A DNA stretch of 64,000 nucleotides from Caulobacteraceae bacterium (GTDB lineage Bacteria > Pseudomonadota > Alphaproteobacteria > Caulobacterales > Caulobacteraceae). The DNA lies in contig JAIBAU010000016.1 of the NCBI GenBank assembly GCA_019695035.1, positions 1 through 64,000 on the forward strand, given 5' to 3'. Below, piece by piece: positions 35,285 through 42,608 of this stretch. The translations under genes were made by a program, and so were the position numbers. The notes under the pieces are model-generated. The model did not search any database. It saw only the letters and a list, made by a program, of their open reading frames with translations, and was not told the origin of the DNA. The first letter of the stretch is position 1, and the number at the start of each line of letters is the position of its first letter.

Positions 35285-36547
35285 ATGCAGACAGTAGCCA
35301 TAGCCGGCCTTGGCAGAGTTCCAGCCGCGCGCCGAGAAGCGTACGAATTCTATGGCATGGTTCCGTTGGCCGACGGCTTTCCGGGGAAGCAGACTGAGCG
35401 CGGGGTAGTGCCTCATCCCATATTTGGCACTTACCTTCTGCGCGACATGCTGACCGTCTTTGACAAGACCGGTCAAAACCTTGAGGACGCTAGGAAGCTC
35501 GCAGACGCTGCGATCAGCCGAATGCGGCCGCGCGGGGACGCACTCATATTCTGGTATGGGGACGACGGCCTCTCGCAACTCGACGGCACCCATTACTCCG
35601 GGCTCACACAAGCGCGTTACCTTCAGCCACTCATCAGCGTAGCTAAAGCAACCGGCGAAGCTAAATACTTTGAAGCGGCGCGCCGCGTGTTCCAGAGTCT
35701 GAAGATTCCCGCCTCGGAAGGGGGAGTCCATCGCCTCCATAAGGGAGACAGCGTCGTCGAGGAGTATGCAGGCAAAGTTCCAACCTACGTGCTGAATGGC
35801 TGGACTACAGCCATTCTGGAACTGTTTGGTTATGCAACGTCATCGGGCGACCAAGAGGCCCAGCAGTTCGCACTGTCAAATGTCCGTGCACTGAAAGCAC
35901 TATTGCCACTTTACGACGTACCGGATTTGGCGAACAGCAGGTACCAGCTTGTCGGCTCCACCGTTCATCGTTTCCGCTCAAAGAGCCCCATCAAAGCTCT
36001 GAGTGGCTTTGTTAGGGTCGGCGAAGATATTTTTCCGTTTGAACACGGCAATTCCGGAAACCCTCGCTGGACCAATCAAATTCGTCAATCGGTACCAAAA
36101 CAGTTCCGGTTAAACACCCTGTTGTCTAGGGCATTTACTTGCAAGATCGTCGTTCGGTTCAAAGCCGAGAGCGATTGCACGCTCCGATGGGACGTCGCTC
36201 CCGGGCGCTATCAGACCCAAGGCACAGCAATCTATCCCGACGGGTTCACCCCAGTGAAGGAGATCGCTGCCAAAGCCGGCCTCAACACGATCGTTCTCGA
36301 TCCACCGTGGGAGAGCTTAAACCTGATCGGATATCCTACGAATTTCCGGAAGGTTATCGCTGGCAAGCGCTACAATGTTTACCACTGGCTCCACGTTAGG
36401 AACTTGGAGCGTCTCTTCGAAATCACCCACGATTTCGAGATCGAAGAGTGGGCTCATAAGTGGCGAGGATATGCGCGCAAGTGGCCGGAGTTGTATCCTG
36501 AGTCCGACATCGCGTACTCCGCACCTGGGGCAGGAATTTCTTGGTGA
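35285..36547 (+). CDS. D-glucuronyl C5-epimerase-like protein
   Basis: The 420-residue protein contains the C-terminal C5-epimerase signature EEYAGKVPTYVLNGW (159-173) followed by AILELFGYA and ANSRYQLV (216-223). An (alpha/alpha) toroid-like helical domain spans residues 60-230, then a beta-rich end. Relatives convert glucuronic to iduronic acid in polysaccharides. No signal peptide is seen. Base use is less GC-rich than its neighbours and it opposes the phage genes, so it looks acquired. It abuts the spike gene with no space between stops. Confidence 0.72.
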   Translation: MQTVAIAGLGRVPAARREAYEFYGMVPLADGFPGKQTERGVVPHPIFGTYLLRDMLTVFDKTGQNLEDARKLADAAISRMRPRGDALIFWYGDDGLSQLDGTHYSGLTQARYLQPLISVAKATGEAKYFEAARRVFQSLKIPASEGGVHRLHKGDSVVEEYAGKVPTYVLNGWTTAILELFGYATSSGDQEAQQFALSNVRALKALLPLYDVPDLANSRYQLVGSTVHRFRSKSPIKALSGFVRVGEDIFPFEHGNSGNPRWTNQIRQSVPKQFRLNTLLSRAFTCKIVVRFKAESDCTLRWDVAPGRYQTQGTAIYPDGFTPVKEIAAKAGLNTIVLDPPWESLNLIGYPTNFRKVIAGKRYNVYHWLHVRNLERLFEITHDFEIEEWAHKWRGYARKWPELYPESDIAYSAPGAGISW

Positions 36548-37288
36548 CTACAAGCGCGCGATAAGTAATGCGTTCAATTCAGCGATGGCTTGGCTGCTAG
36601 GCGTGCCGCCAAGAACGAGCACTTGGTGAAGGGTACCTCCAAAGAAGCCATTTGCGGACGCTGCAGTGGTTGCACCGGCCGTGACGTTGCCCGAGACAGT
36701 TGCTAGAGACTGGCCCCCAACCGGTCCGGCAACCCCGTCAAAATGCGGGGTGCACGCAGCGTCCACAAAACACGCACGCACTAGATGGCGTCCGAGCCAG
36801 ATTCCCGACGTGTTTATGGTGCTAGTCCCTTGGGCATTTAGTCCGGCGCGGTTGTCTGCGCTTGTCACCGTCCGGCGCACTAACCGCGTGGCAGTGGATC
36901 CGCTCCCGTAGCCAAAAGCCGTCGTTGCGGCGGTTAGATTTTTGTCTTGGTCTTGTGCGCCAGCAATCCAGATCTCGGACGAAGCGTTACCCACAGGAAA
37001 CGTCCCGGGCGTCGCATTCAACCGCAGAAAATCATCCACCCCGTCAAACGTGACCCCCGCGCGTCCGTTGAAGCTAGTCGGGCTCCAGGTCGGGCGGGCG
37101 GCGTCGGTGGCCTGGGTCAGGTCGTAGCCGCCGATCTCGTCCTTCCAGGACGACACCCCCGAGCCTGTCACCGTGATCTTCGAAGCGCTGTCGGCGTTCC
37201 ACCAGCCGACCAGCAACCCGCCCAGGATGGTCAGGGGCGTCGGCGCGATCGCGCCGCCGCCCGGCGTCCCCACGCCGACCCCGATCAT
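36548..37288 (-). CDS. LamG/ConA-like phage spike protein, apparently chimeric
   Basis: The 246-residue protein has an N-terminal anchor (about 1-30), then a concanavalin-type domain (LVGWWNADSASKITVTGSGV, VSSWKDEIGGYDLTQATDAA, GVTFDGVDDFLRL, FFGGTLHQVLVLG). Such domains bind surface glycans. Codon use shifts near residue 70: the anchor is GC-rich like the phage genes and the rest is AT-richer like the epimerase gene. That suggests a swapped receptor-binding end. It overlaps the base protein stop by 4 bp. Confidence 0.72.
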   Translation of the reverse strand: MIGVGVGTPGGGAIAPTPLTILGGLLVGWWNADSASKITVTGSGVSSWKDEIGGYDLTQATDAARPTWSPTSFNGRAGVTFDGVDDFLRLNATPGTFPVGNASSEIWIAGAQDQDKNLTAATTAFGYGSGSTATRLVRRTVTSADNRAGLNAQGTSTINTSGIWLGRHLVRACFVDAACTPHFDGVAGPVGGQSLATVSGNVTAGATTAASANGFFGGTLHQVLVLGGTPSSQAIAELNALLIARL

Positions 37289-37536
37289 CGCAGGCCCAGG
37301 ATGCCGGCGGCGGTGGTGCCCGTGGCCAGCACCTTCTTGCCCTGGATCGGCAGCACCGATCCCGAGGGGGCGTTGCGGAACGTCACCGCGACGCCGGTGA
37401 CCGAGTTCTGGTCCTCGGGCAGCACCGCCACGTCCCCGCCCACGCCGACGTACAGGGCGGTGAAGTTCACCCGGTTGGCGTCCGACGGCGTGATGGCGAA
37501 GGCCCCCGCCGGAAGAACCGCATTCTGAAGGGCCAT
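37285..37536 (-). CDS. Phage spike-base protein
   Basis: The 83-residue protein matches a small conserved virion protein: MALQNAVLPAGAFAITPSD, YVGVGGDVAVLPEDQ, VTFRNAPSGSVLPIQGKKVL. It is the usual partner just before spike genes and probably forms the trimer base. It overlaps the spike gene by 4 bp. Confidence 0.72.
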   Translation of the reverse strand: MALQNAVLPAGAFAITPSDANRVNFTALYVGVGGDVAVLPEDQNSVTGVAVTFRNAPSGSVLPIQGKKVLATGTTAAGILGLR

Positions 37537-37540
37537 GGGC

Positions 37541-38176
37541 CTATCCTTTCGTGATGTCGAAGTCGTCCGCGCCCCCGCCCGGGCCGGGGACGTCGGTCCG
37601 CAGCGGCGCCTCGCGGCTGCGCGCCTCGCGGTTGTTGATGGCGTCCACCGCGGCCTGGTAGCGGTCCTGCCAGCGCATCGCCTGCGCCTCGTCCGCCGCC
37701 CACAGCGCCGCCTCGACCAGCGCCGCGGCCAGGTAGGCGTCGGGGTGGTTCGAGAGCAGCCAGTTCGTCGGCTCAGCCTCGGACAGCGCCAGCCGGCGCA
37801 GGAAGCGCAGCACCCCGCTCGTCGCCGCCGCGCAGGGCCGCTCCAACGCCAGGGTCTCCCCCTCCACCGCCCAGCAGGCGGGTGCACCCGCCGTCGCGCC
37901 GTCGCCCAGCGGGCCGGCGACGCGCCGCAGGCGGGCGCGCCCCTCCGGCCCGTCGAGCCACAGGGCCACCGGCGCCAGGTAACCGGCCGGAAGGGCTGCG
38001 GTGCGGGCGCCGGCGACGAAGGCGACCGGCGCCTCCGCCTCCATGACCCGCAGCCGCAGGTCCCGGTTCAGCCGCGCTTCGCCGAGCGTGACCAGGTCGG
38101 CGGCAGGCAGGTCGGAGCGGTCGAAGCTCCACGCCCCCACTGCAGCCGTCAGCTCCTCATAGGCGCCGATCGCCAT
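37541..38176 (-). CDS. Phage head-tail adaptor protein
   Basis: The 211-residue helical protein has LVTLGEARLNRDLRLRVMEA and YLAAALVEAALWAADEAQAM, a pattern typical of adaptors between portal and tail (P22 gp4 position). A linker rich in Gly/Ala precedes the C-terminus. It lies between coat and spike-base genes. Assigned by pattern and position. Confidence 0.72.
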   Translation of the reverse strand: MAIGAYEELTAAVGAWSFDRSDLPAADLVTLGEARLNRDLRLRVMEAEAPVAFVAGARTAALPAGYLAPVALWLDGPEGRARLRRVAGPLGDGATAGAPACWAVEGETLALERPCAAATSGVLRFLRRLALSEAEPTNWLLSNHPDAYLAAALVEAALWAADEAQAMRWQDRYQAAVDAINNREARSREAPLRTDVPGPGGGADDFDITKG

Positions 38177-38185
38177 GGCCGGCGC

Positions 38186-39391
38186 CTAGTTGTTGGCCAG
38201 GCGGCAGGCCAACTGGGGCCGCAGCGTCTTGTAGCCGTACAGGATGTCCAGGCGCGTCGGGAACTTGTCGGCGTTGATGTCGTACTGCCGCACGATGCGC
38301 ATCGAGATCCCGTCGTAGACCTCACGCGCCGCCCAGTCGACGCCGCGCGGCATCACCAGGTCCGCGGTGGCGAAGGTGAAGGCGTCCTCCTGGAACAGCA
38401 GGCTCTGCCCCACCGTGGACCCTGCGGTCGAAGCGAACAGCAGGGGTGCGTTGTCGGCCGGGACCGCCGTCACGTTCTGGCGCGGGCCCGAAGCCACGAT
38501 GGCCGGGCTGACCGCGATCGTCGCCTGGCCCGAGCCGTTGGAGTTCACATCCGAGCCCGACACCACGAACTGCTGGCGCACGCCGAGGTCCGCCTTGGTC
38601 TCGGGGTGCACCGCGTTCACCCCGGTGATCTCGAAAATGTCGCCCACCTTCAGCAGGCCGGTGACGCTGTTGGTCCAGCCGTCGGTGACGATCTGCGTCG
38701 CGCCGTCCGCCGTGGCGCCGTTGATCAGCGGCGTGCCGCCCCGCGCGCCGGCGGTATGGGTTCCCAGATGGGTGTTCTCGTAGAATTCGAAGCCGGCCGT
38801 GCGGCCCATCGAGCCTTCGCGGTACTGGCGCGCCAGCCCGTCCTCGTCGTGGAATAGGCCTTTCAACGCGTCCACCAGGTCGGCGTTGTCGGTGGTGTTG
38901 AGCAGCGCCGTGCGGTTGGCCGGCGGGGTCAGGCTGTCCTCCAGCTTCTTGCGGCCCGCCAGCAGCCTGGCGAAGGTCAACGCCTGTCCGTGGTTGTTGA
39001 CCTGCTGATAGACCTCCCGCCGCATCGACAGGGCGTCCGCCTCGATCGCCGCGGCCAGCACGCTGACCGCCGGCTCCAGCACCCGCTTGGAGAAGTCGTC
39101 CAGGCTCAGGGACAGCTCGGCCGACGAGAAATTCATGTCGACGCCCTTCTGGGTCGTCACAGCCAGGTCCAGCGAGGTCTCGGTCGTGTCTTGCGCCGAC
39201 AGCGCCGCGCCGGAGCGCACCGTGTACTGGTTGGGAAGTCGGATTTTCACTTTCTCGCCGACCTTCGCGCCGGACCGGGCGAAGCTCTCGTCGTACTGGC
39301 GATTGATCGCGCCGATGAAGTTGCACTTCTGGTGCAGGATCCGCAGCGCCTCTCGGGTCACCGCGGTGGGGGAAAGGATGGAGTTCGCCAT
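38186..39391 (-). CDS. P22-type major coat protein
   Basis: The 401-residue protein begins MANSILSPTAVTREALRILH and shows the gp5-type pattern of HK97-fold coats: NRQYDESFARSGAKVGEKVK, RSGAALSAQDTTETS, an insertion-like beta region at about 230-310, and AAREVYDGISMRIVRQYDIN near the end. This is the structural protein of the capsid. Start adjoins the scaffold stop (TAGATG). The full-length frame suggests it is not decayed. Confidence 0.85.
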   Translation of the reverse strand: MANSILSPTAVTREALRILHQKCNFIGAINRQYDESFARSGAKVGEKVKIRLPNQYTVRSGAALSAQDTTETSLDLAVTTQKGVDMNFSSAELSLSLDDFSKRVLEPAVSVLAAAIEADALSMRREVYQQVNNHGQALTFARLLAGRKKLEDSLTPPANRTALLNTTDNADLVDALKGLFHDEDGLARQYREGSMGRTAGFEFYENTHLGTHTAGARGGTPLINGATADGATQIVTDGWTNSVTGLLKVGDIFEITGVNAVHPETKADLGVRQQFVVSGSDVNSNGSGQATIAVSPAIVASGPRQNVTAVPADNAPLLFASTAGSTVGQSLLFQEDAFTFATADLVMPRGVDWAAREVYDGISMRIVRQYDINADKFPTRLDILYGYKTLRPQLACRLANN

Positions 39392-39958
39392 CTAGCCTCG
39401 TGCCTTCTTTCTGAGTTGGTTGCGGCGCGCCTGCATCCAGGCGTCCGCGCTGGTCCGGTCGGAGAGGGTCTGCGGGTGCCCCCGCCCGCCCACCGTGGTC
39501 GGCGGGCGGAAGCGGCCGAAGGCGCGCTCATGGGCCTGTTGCGCCAACGCCTGCTCGCCCAGCATCGCCAGGTGCAGGATCTTCACCTCCCGGGGGTCCT
39601 CCACGCCGGCCACCTCCTCGGCGGTGAAGCCGCGGGCCCGGGCGTAGGCGGCGATCTCGTCAGCGAGTTCAGGGGACCAGCCTTCGATGTCCCGCTCGAG
39701 TTCGGCATGGGCGGCCGCCAGGCGCTGCTCGACCTCGGCGTCACCCTCGGCGCCGCCGGAGCCGGAAACGCCCTGCAGGTCGCGCCAGGCCGCGGCGGCC
39801 GCGACGGGGTCGAGGGCCGCCCATTGGTCCCACGCGGCCTGGGAGAGTCCCGCTGCGGATCCGGTTTCGCCGGCGCCATCGACGCCCTGTCCGCCGGGCG
39901 AGTTCGCGGCCGACGCAGACAAAAGCGCGCCGTCGACCGGGTCGGTCGCGTCGTTCAT
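39392..39958 (-). CDS. Phage scaffolding protein
   Basis: The 188-residue acidic, helical protein (LSQAAWDQWAALDPVAAAAA, HAELERDIEGWSPELADEIA, LHLAMLGEQALAQQAHERAF) sits just before coat, the usual scaffold place, and ends with a basic helix typical of coat-binding ends (RRNQLRKKARG). GGAGCAAGGC precedes the ATG. Identity is from gene order and composition. Confidence 0.72.
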   Translation of the reverse strand: MNDATDPVDGALLSASAANSPGGQGVDGAGETGSAAGLSQAAWDQWAALDPVAAAAAWRDLQGVSGSGGAEGDAEVEQRLAAAHAELERDIEGWSPELADEIAAYARARGFTAEEVAGVEDPREVKILHLAMLGEQALAQQAHERAFGRFRPPTTVGGRGHPQTLSDRTSADAWMQARRNQLRKKARG

Positions 39959-40089
39959 GCCTTGCTCCAATGTCTTGAATTCGGGAGGCCTAACGAGGCC
40001 TCCCGGGGTTCCCGGGCTGCGTCGCCCCACCGACTGCAGAAAATCTGGATGGCCGGCGCCCCGGGGCGAACCAGCCCCCGTCGCGACAT

Positions 40090-40133
40090 CGACCAGACAC
40101 AAATTGACCCTTGATCCGGCCTATCGCGTCAAG
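40090..40133 (-). promoter_or_regulatory. 44-bp repeated promoter-like element, copy 1 (upstream of scaffold)
   Basis: On the minus strand it reads CTTGACGC, four variable bases, GGCCGGATCAAGGGTCAATT, five variable bases, CTGGTCG. The second copy at 44614-44657 has the same blocks and spacing. TTGACGC matches the -35 box of Caulobacter housekeeping promoters. TTGAC and GTCAA also form an inverted repeat, so a regulator could bind. It lies 132 bases before the scaffold start. Confidence 0.6.
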
Positions 40134-40222
40134 GGGCGCTTTTTGTGAAACCTCGACCGCCGACTCGTGGTTGATCCTGCCCCGCCCCGCCAGGGGCCCA
40201 GTTCTGTTCCGGAGTCGCTTTC

Positions 40223-40642
40223 GTGCATCCCCAGCCCACGGCTGCAACGCCCTCAGTCGCCGACAACACCGACCGCCACGATGATCCCCTGACCCTCGCC
40301 GTCGAGGCCGCAGCCGGTTGCGCCCAGGCCGCCACGGCCGCCGCCGACGCCTGCGCGGCGCAAGGGGACCGGACCCTGACCCAGGCCATTCGCCTGACCC
40401 TGGACTGCGCGGACGTCTGCCGCGCCGCGGCCAGCGTCGGTGCGCGACGTTCGGGTTCCAACGCGCCCGTTGTCATCGGCCTGCTGATGCTGGCGGAGGC
40501 CCTCTGCCGCGACTGCGCCGCGGAGTGCGACCAGCACGTCGAGCGCCTCGCCGCCCTGGCCCGCGCCGGTGACGCGTGCCGCCGCACGGCCGACGCCTGT
40601 CTCGACGCCCGCACGGCGGTGGCGCGCGAGCAGCTGCAGTAG
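40223..40642 (+). CDS. Four-helix copper-type Cys-rich protein (DUF326-like)
   Basis: The 139-residue protein is helical with cysteines arranged along helices: AAGCAQAATAAADACAAQ, LDCADVCRAAASVG, LCRDCAAECDQHVE, GDACRRTADACLDART. This pattern fits DUF326/Csp-type proteins that can store or bind copper. GTG start with GGAG 8 bases upstream. It lies opposite to the phage genes, between scaffold and portal. Confidence 0.82.
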   Translation: MHPQPTAATPSVADNTDRHDDPLTLAVEAAAGCAQAATAAADACAAQGDRTLTQAIRLTLDCADVCRAAASVGARRSGSNAPVVIGLLMLAEALCRDCAAECDQHVERLAALARAGDACRRTADACLDARTAVAREQLQ

Positions 40643-40696
40643 GCGCCGGGCCCGCCGGCCCGAATAGGTTCGGCGATTGCATCTCCCTCTTCCGCC

Positions 40697-41797
40697 ATGA
40701 TGCGGACGTGCCAATTCGAAACAACGCCGTGGGCCGAGGTCGGCGATCAGGACCGCAGCGCCTGGGCGCGCTTTCGTGACCGCCGCCCCGAGCTGGCTTC
40801 GCCCTACCTGTCCATCGAGTGGGCCGACGCGGTGCAGCGCGCCCGCGGCGACCTTCAGTTGCTGCGGGTGTTCCAGGACGGCCGCCTCTGCGCTCTGCTG
40901 CCCTACCATCGCGGACGGCTCGGCGCCCTGCGCCCCGCGGGAGGACCCCTCAACGACGGCCAGGGATTCATCGCCGAGCGCGGCGTGGACATCTCCCCTC
41001 GCGAAGTGGTCCGCCGCCTCGGCTGCCGCGGCCTCCGCTTCGCCGACGTTTCGCCGACCGATCCCTGCTTCGGCGACCACGGCGTGCTCCGGGACGCCTT
41101 CAGCCTCGACCTGTCGCAGGGCTACGACGCCTATCTCTCGCGTCAGTCGAGGGCCCAGCCCAAGGCTTTCCGCAACCTGCGCGCCCGCACCCGCCGGCTC
41201 GACGGCCACGAGGTCTCGCTGCGTCTCGACGACCGAGATCCGGCCACCCTGGATCAGCTTCTCGAGCTCAAGCGCGACCAGTACCGCCGCACCGGCCAGA
41301 TCGACGTGTTCGGACACGACTGGACCCGCAACCTGATCCGGTCGCTGTTCGAGACGCCGGCCGGCTCCGGCCTGCGGGGTCGGCTCAGTTCGCTGTGGAT
41401 CGACGGGGCCCTGGCGGCCGCCCATTTCGGGCTGCAGGAGGGCGAGATCCTGCACTACTGGTTCCCGGCCTTCGACCGGGCCTTCGCCGAGTTCTCGCCC
41501 GGCCACATCCTGCTTCAGCGCCTCGCCCGCGCCCTGCCCGAGGAAGGCGTGCGCCGCATCGACCTCGGCGGAGGAGACTATCGGTTCAAGGCCGAGTTCG
41601 CCGACCAGCGCCGACCGGTGGTCTCGGGCGTGGTCCGCAACGCCAACCTGCTGGGTTCACTGGTGGCCGCCGCCCAGGGCGTGGCCGCCGTCTCGTCCCG
41701 CCTCCCGCTCGGACCCGTATCCCGCCTTCCGGTGCGCGCCTTGCGCCGCGCCGACCGCTACCTGTCCTTCCACGAAGCCGGCCAAGCCGCCGCCTGA
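40697..41797 (+). CDS. GNAT-family acyltransferase (FemAB/CelD-like)
   Basis: The 366-residue protein follows the Acetyltransf_6 layout: a first half (EWADAVQRARGDLQLLRVFQ, GRLCALLPYHRGRLGALRPA) and a second with SRQSRAQPKAFRNLRAR, GRLSSLWIDGALAAAHFGLQ and YWFPAFDRAFAEFSPGHILL. Relatives act in surface polysaccharide or cell-wall modification. The next gene starts 10 bases on with its own GAGGAGA, so the two are an operon. Confidence 0.8.
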   Translation: MMRTCQFETTPWAEVGDQDRSAWARFRDRRPELASPYLSIEWADAVQRARGDLQLLRVFQDGRLCALLPYHRGRLGALRPAGGPLNDGQGFIAERGVDISPREVVRRLGCRGLRFADVSPTDPCFGDHGVLRDAFSLDLSQGYDAYLSRQSRAQPKAFRNLRARTRRLDGHEVSLRLDDRDPATLDQLLELKRDQYRRTGQIDVFGHDWTRNLIRSLFETPAGSGLRGRLSSLWIDGALAAAHFGLQEGEILHYWFPAFDRAFAEFSPGHILLQRLARALPEEGVRRIDLGGGDYRFKAEFADQRRPVVSGVVRNANLLGSLVAAAQGVAAVSSRLPLGPVSRLPVRALRRADRYLSFHEAGQAAA

Positions 41798-41807
41798 GGA
41801 GAGCGCC

Positions 41808-42590
41808 GTGTTCGACGGATCGTTCGAAAACCCGACCGCCCTGTTCCTGCTGCTGTTCGCCGCCATGACCGCCGGGCCGGCCGCCATGGCCGCCCTCGTC
41901 GCGCCCGGACGCCCCCTGCGCCTTGGCGAATTCCTGGGAGGAGGCGCGGCGATGCTTGCGCTGTGGGGCCTGCTTGTCCCGCTGAACGTCTACAACCACG
42001 CCCGGGGTGAATCGCTGGTGCTGCTCTTCGGCGCCGAAGCCAATGACACCGGCCTGGTCGAGTACGGCACCGTCGCCCTGCTTCTGACCGCCGCCGGCCT
42101 GGCCGCCTCGCTGGCCCGGACCGCGCGCGGTCTGCAGGGGCTCCTGTATGGCCTCCTCGCCGTCGCCGCCTTCCTGGTCGCGGGCGAGGAAATCAGCTGG
42201 GGCCAGTGGATCTTCCACTGGGCCACGCCCCAGGCCATCGACGCCCGCAATCTCCAGCACGAGACCAACCTGCACAACTTCCTCCCGCCGGGCTTCTGGG
42301 GCGACGCCTACGCCGCCGTCGGCTGGGCCCTCATCGCGGCCGTCATCGCCCTGCGTTTCACGGGTCTCAACGACCGCCTGCGCTTCCAGCCCTTTGACGC
42401 GGTGAGCAACGGGCGCGCGGTCCCCGCCCTGTTCCTGGGCGCCGGCGTCCTCATGCAGCACCCGTTCTTCCAGGAGGTCTCCGAGCTGGCCCTGGCCACG
42501 GCCATCGTCTTCGCCCTGGTCCAGCTGAATGGCGCACGCCGCAGGCCGGCCGCCGAGCCGGCCGGGCAGCTCCAGCCTGTCGCGGCCTGA
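41808..42590 (+). CDS. Polytopic membrane protein with EEISWGQ motif
   Basis: The 260-residue protein has about seven hydrophobic helices. A conserved-looking loop holds GEEISWGQWIFHWATP followed by RNLQHETNLHNF near residues 125-155, i.e. clustered Glu, Gln, His and Asn that could bind metal. I have seen this motif in uncharacterised membrane proteins but do not know a function. GTG start with GAGGAGA 6 bases upstream; paired with the GNAT gene. Confidence 0.72.
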   Translation: MFDGSFENPTALFLLLFAAMTAGPAAMAALVAPGRPLRLGEFLGGGAAMLALWGLLVPLNVYNHARGESLVLLFGAEANDTGLVEYGTVALLLTAAGLAASLARTARGLQGLLYGLLAVAAFLVAGEEISWGQWIFHWATPQAIDARNLQHETNLHNFLPPGFWGDAYAAVGWALIAAVIALRFTGLNDRLRFQPFDAVSNGRAVPALFLGAGVLMQHPFFQEVSELALATAIVFALVQLNGARRRPAAEPAGQLQPVAA

Positions 42591-42608
42591 CGTAACGGGG
42601 CCCGGAGC

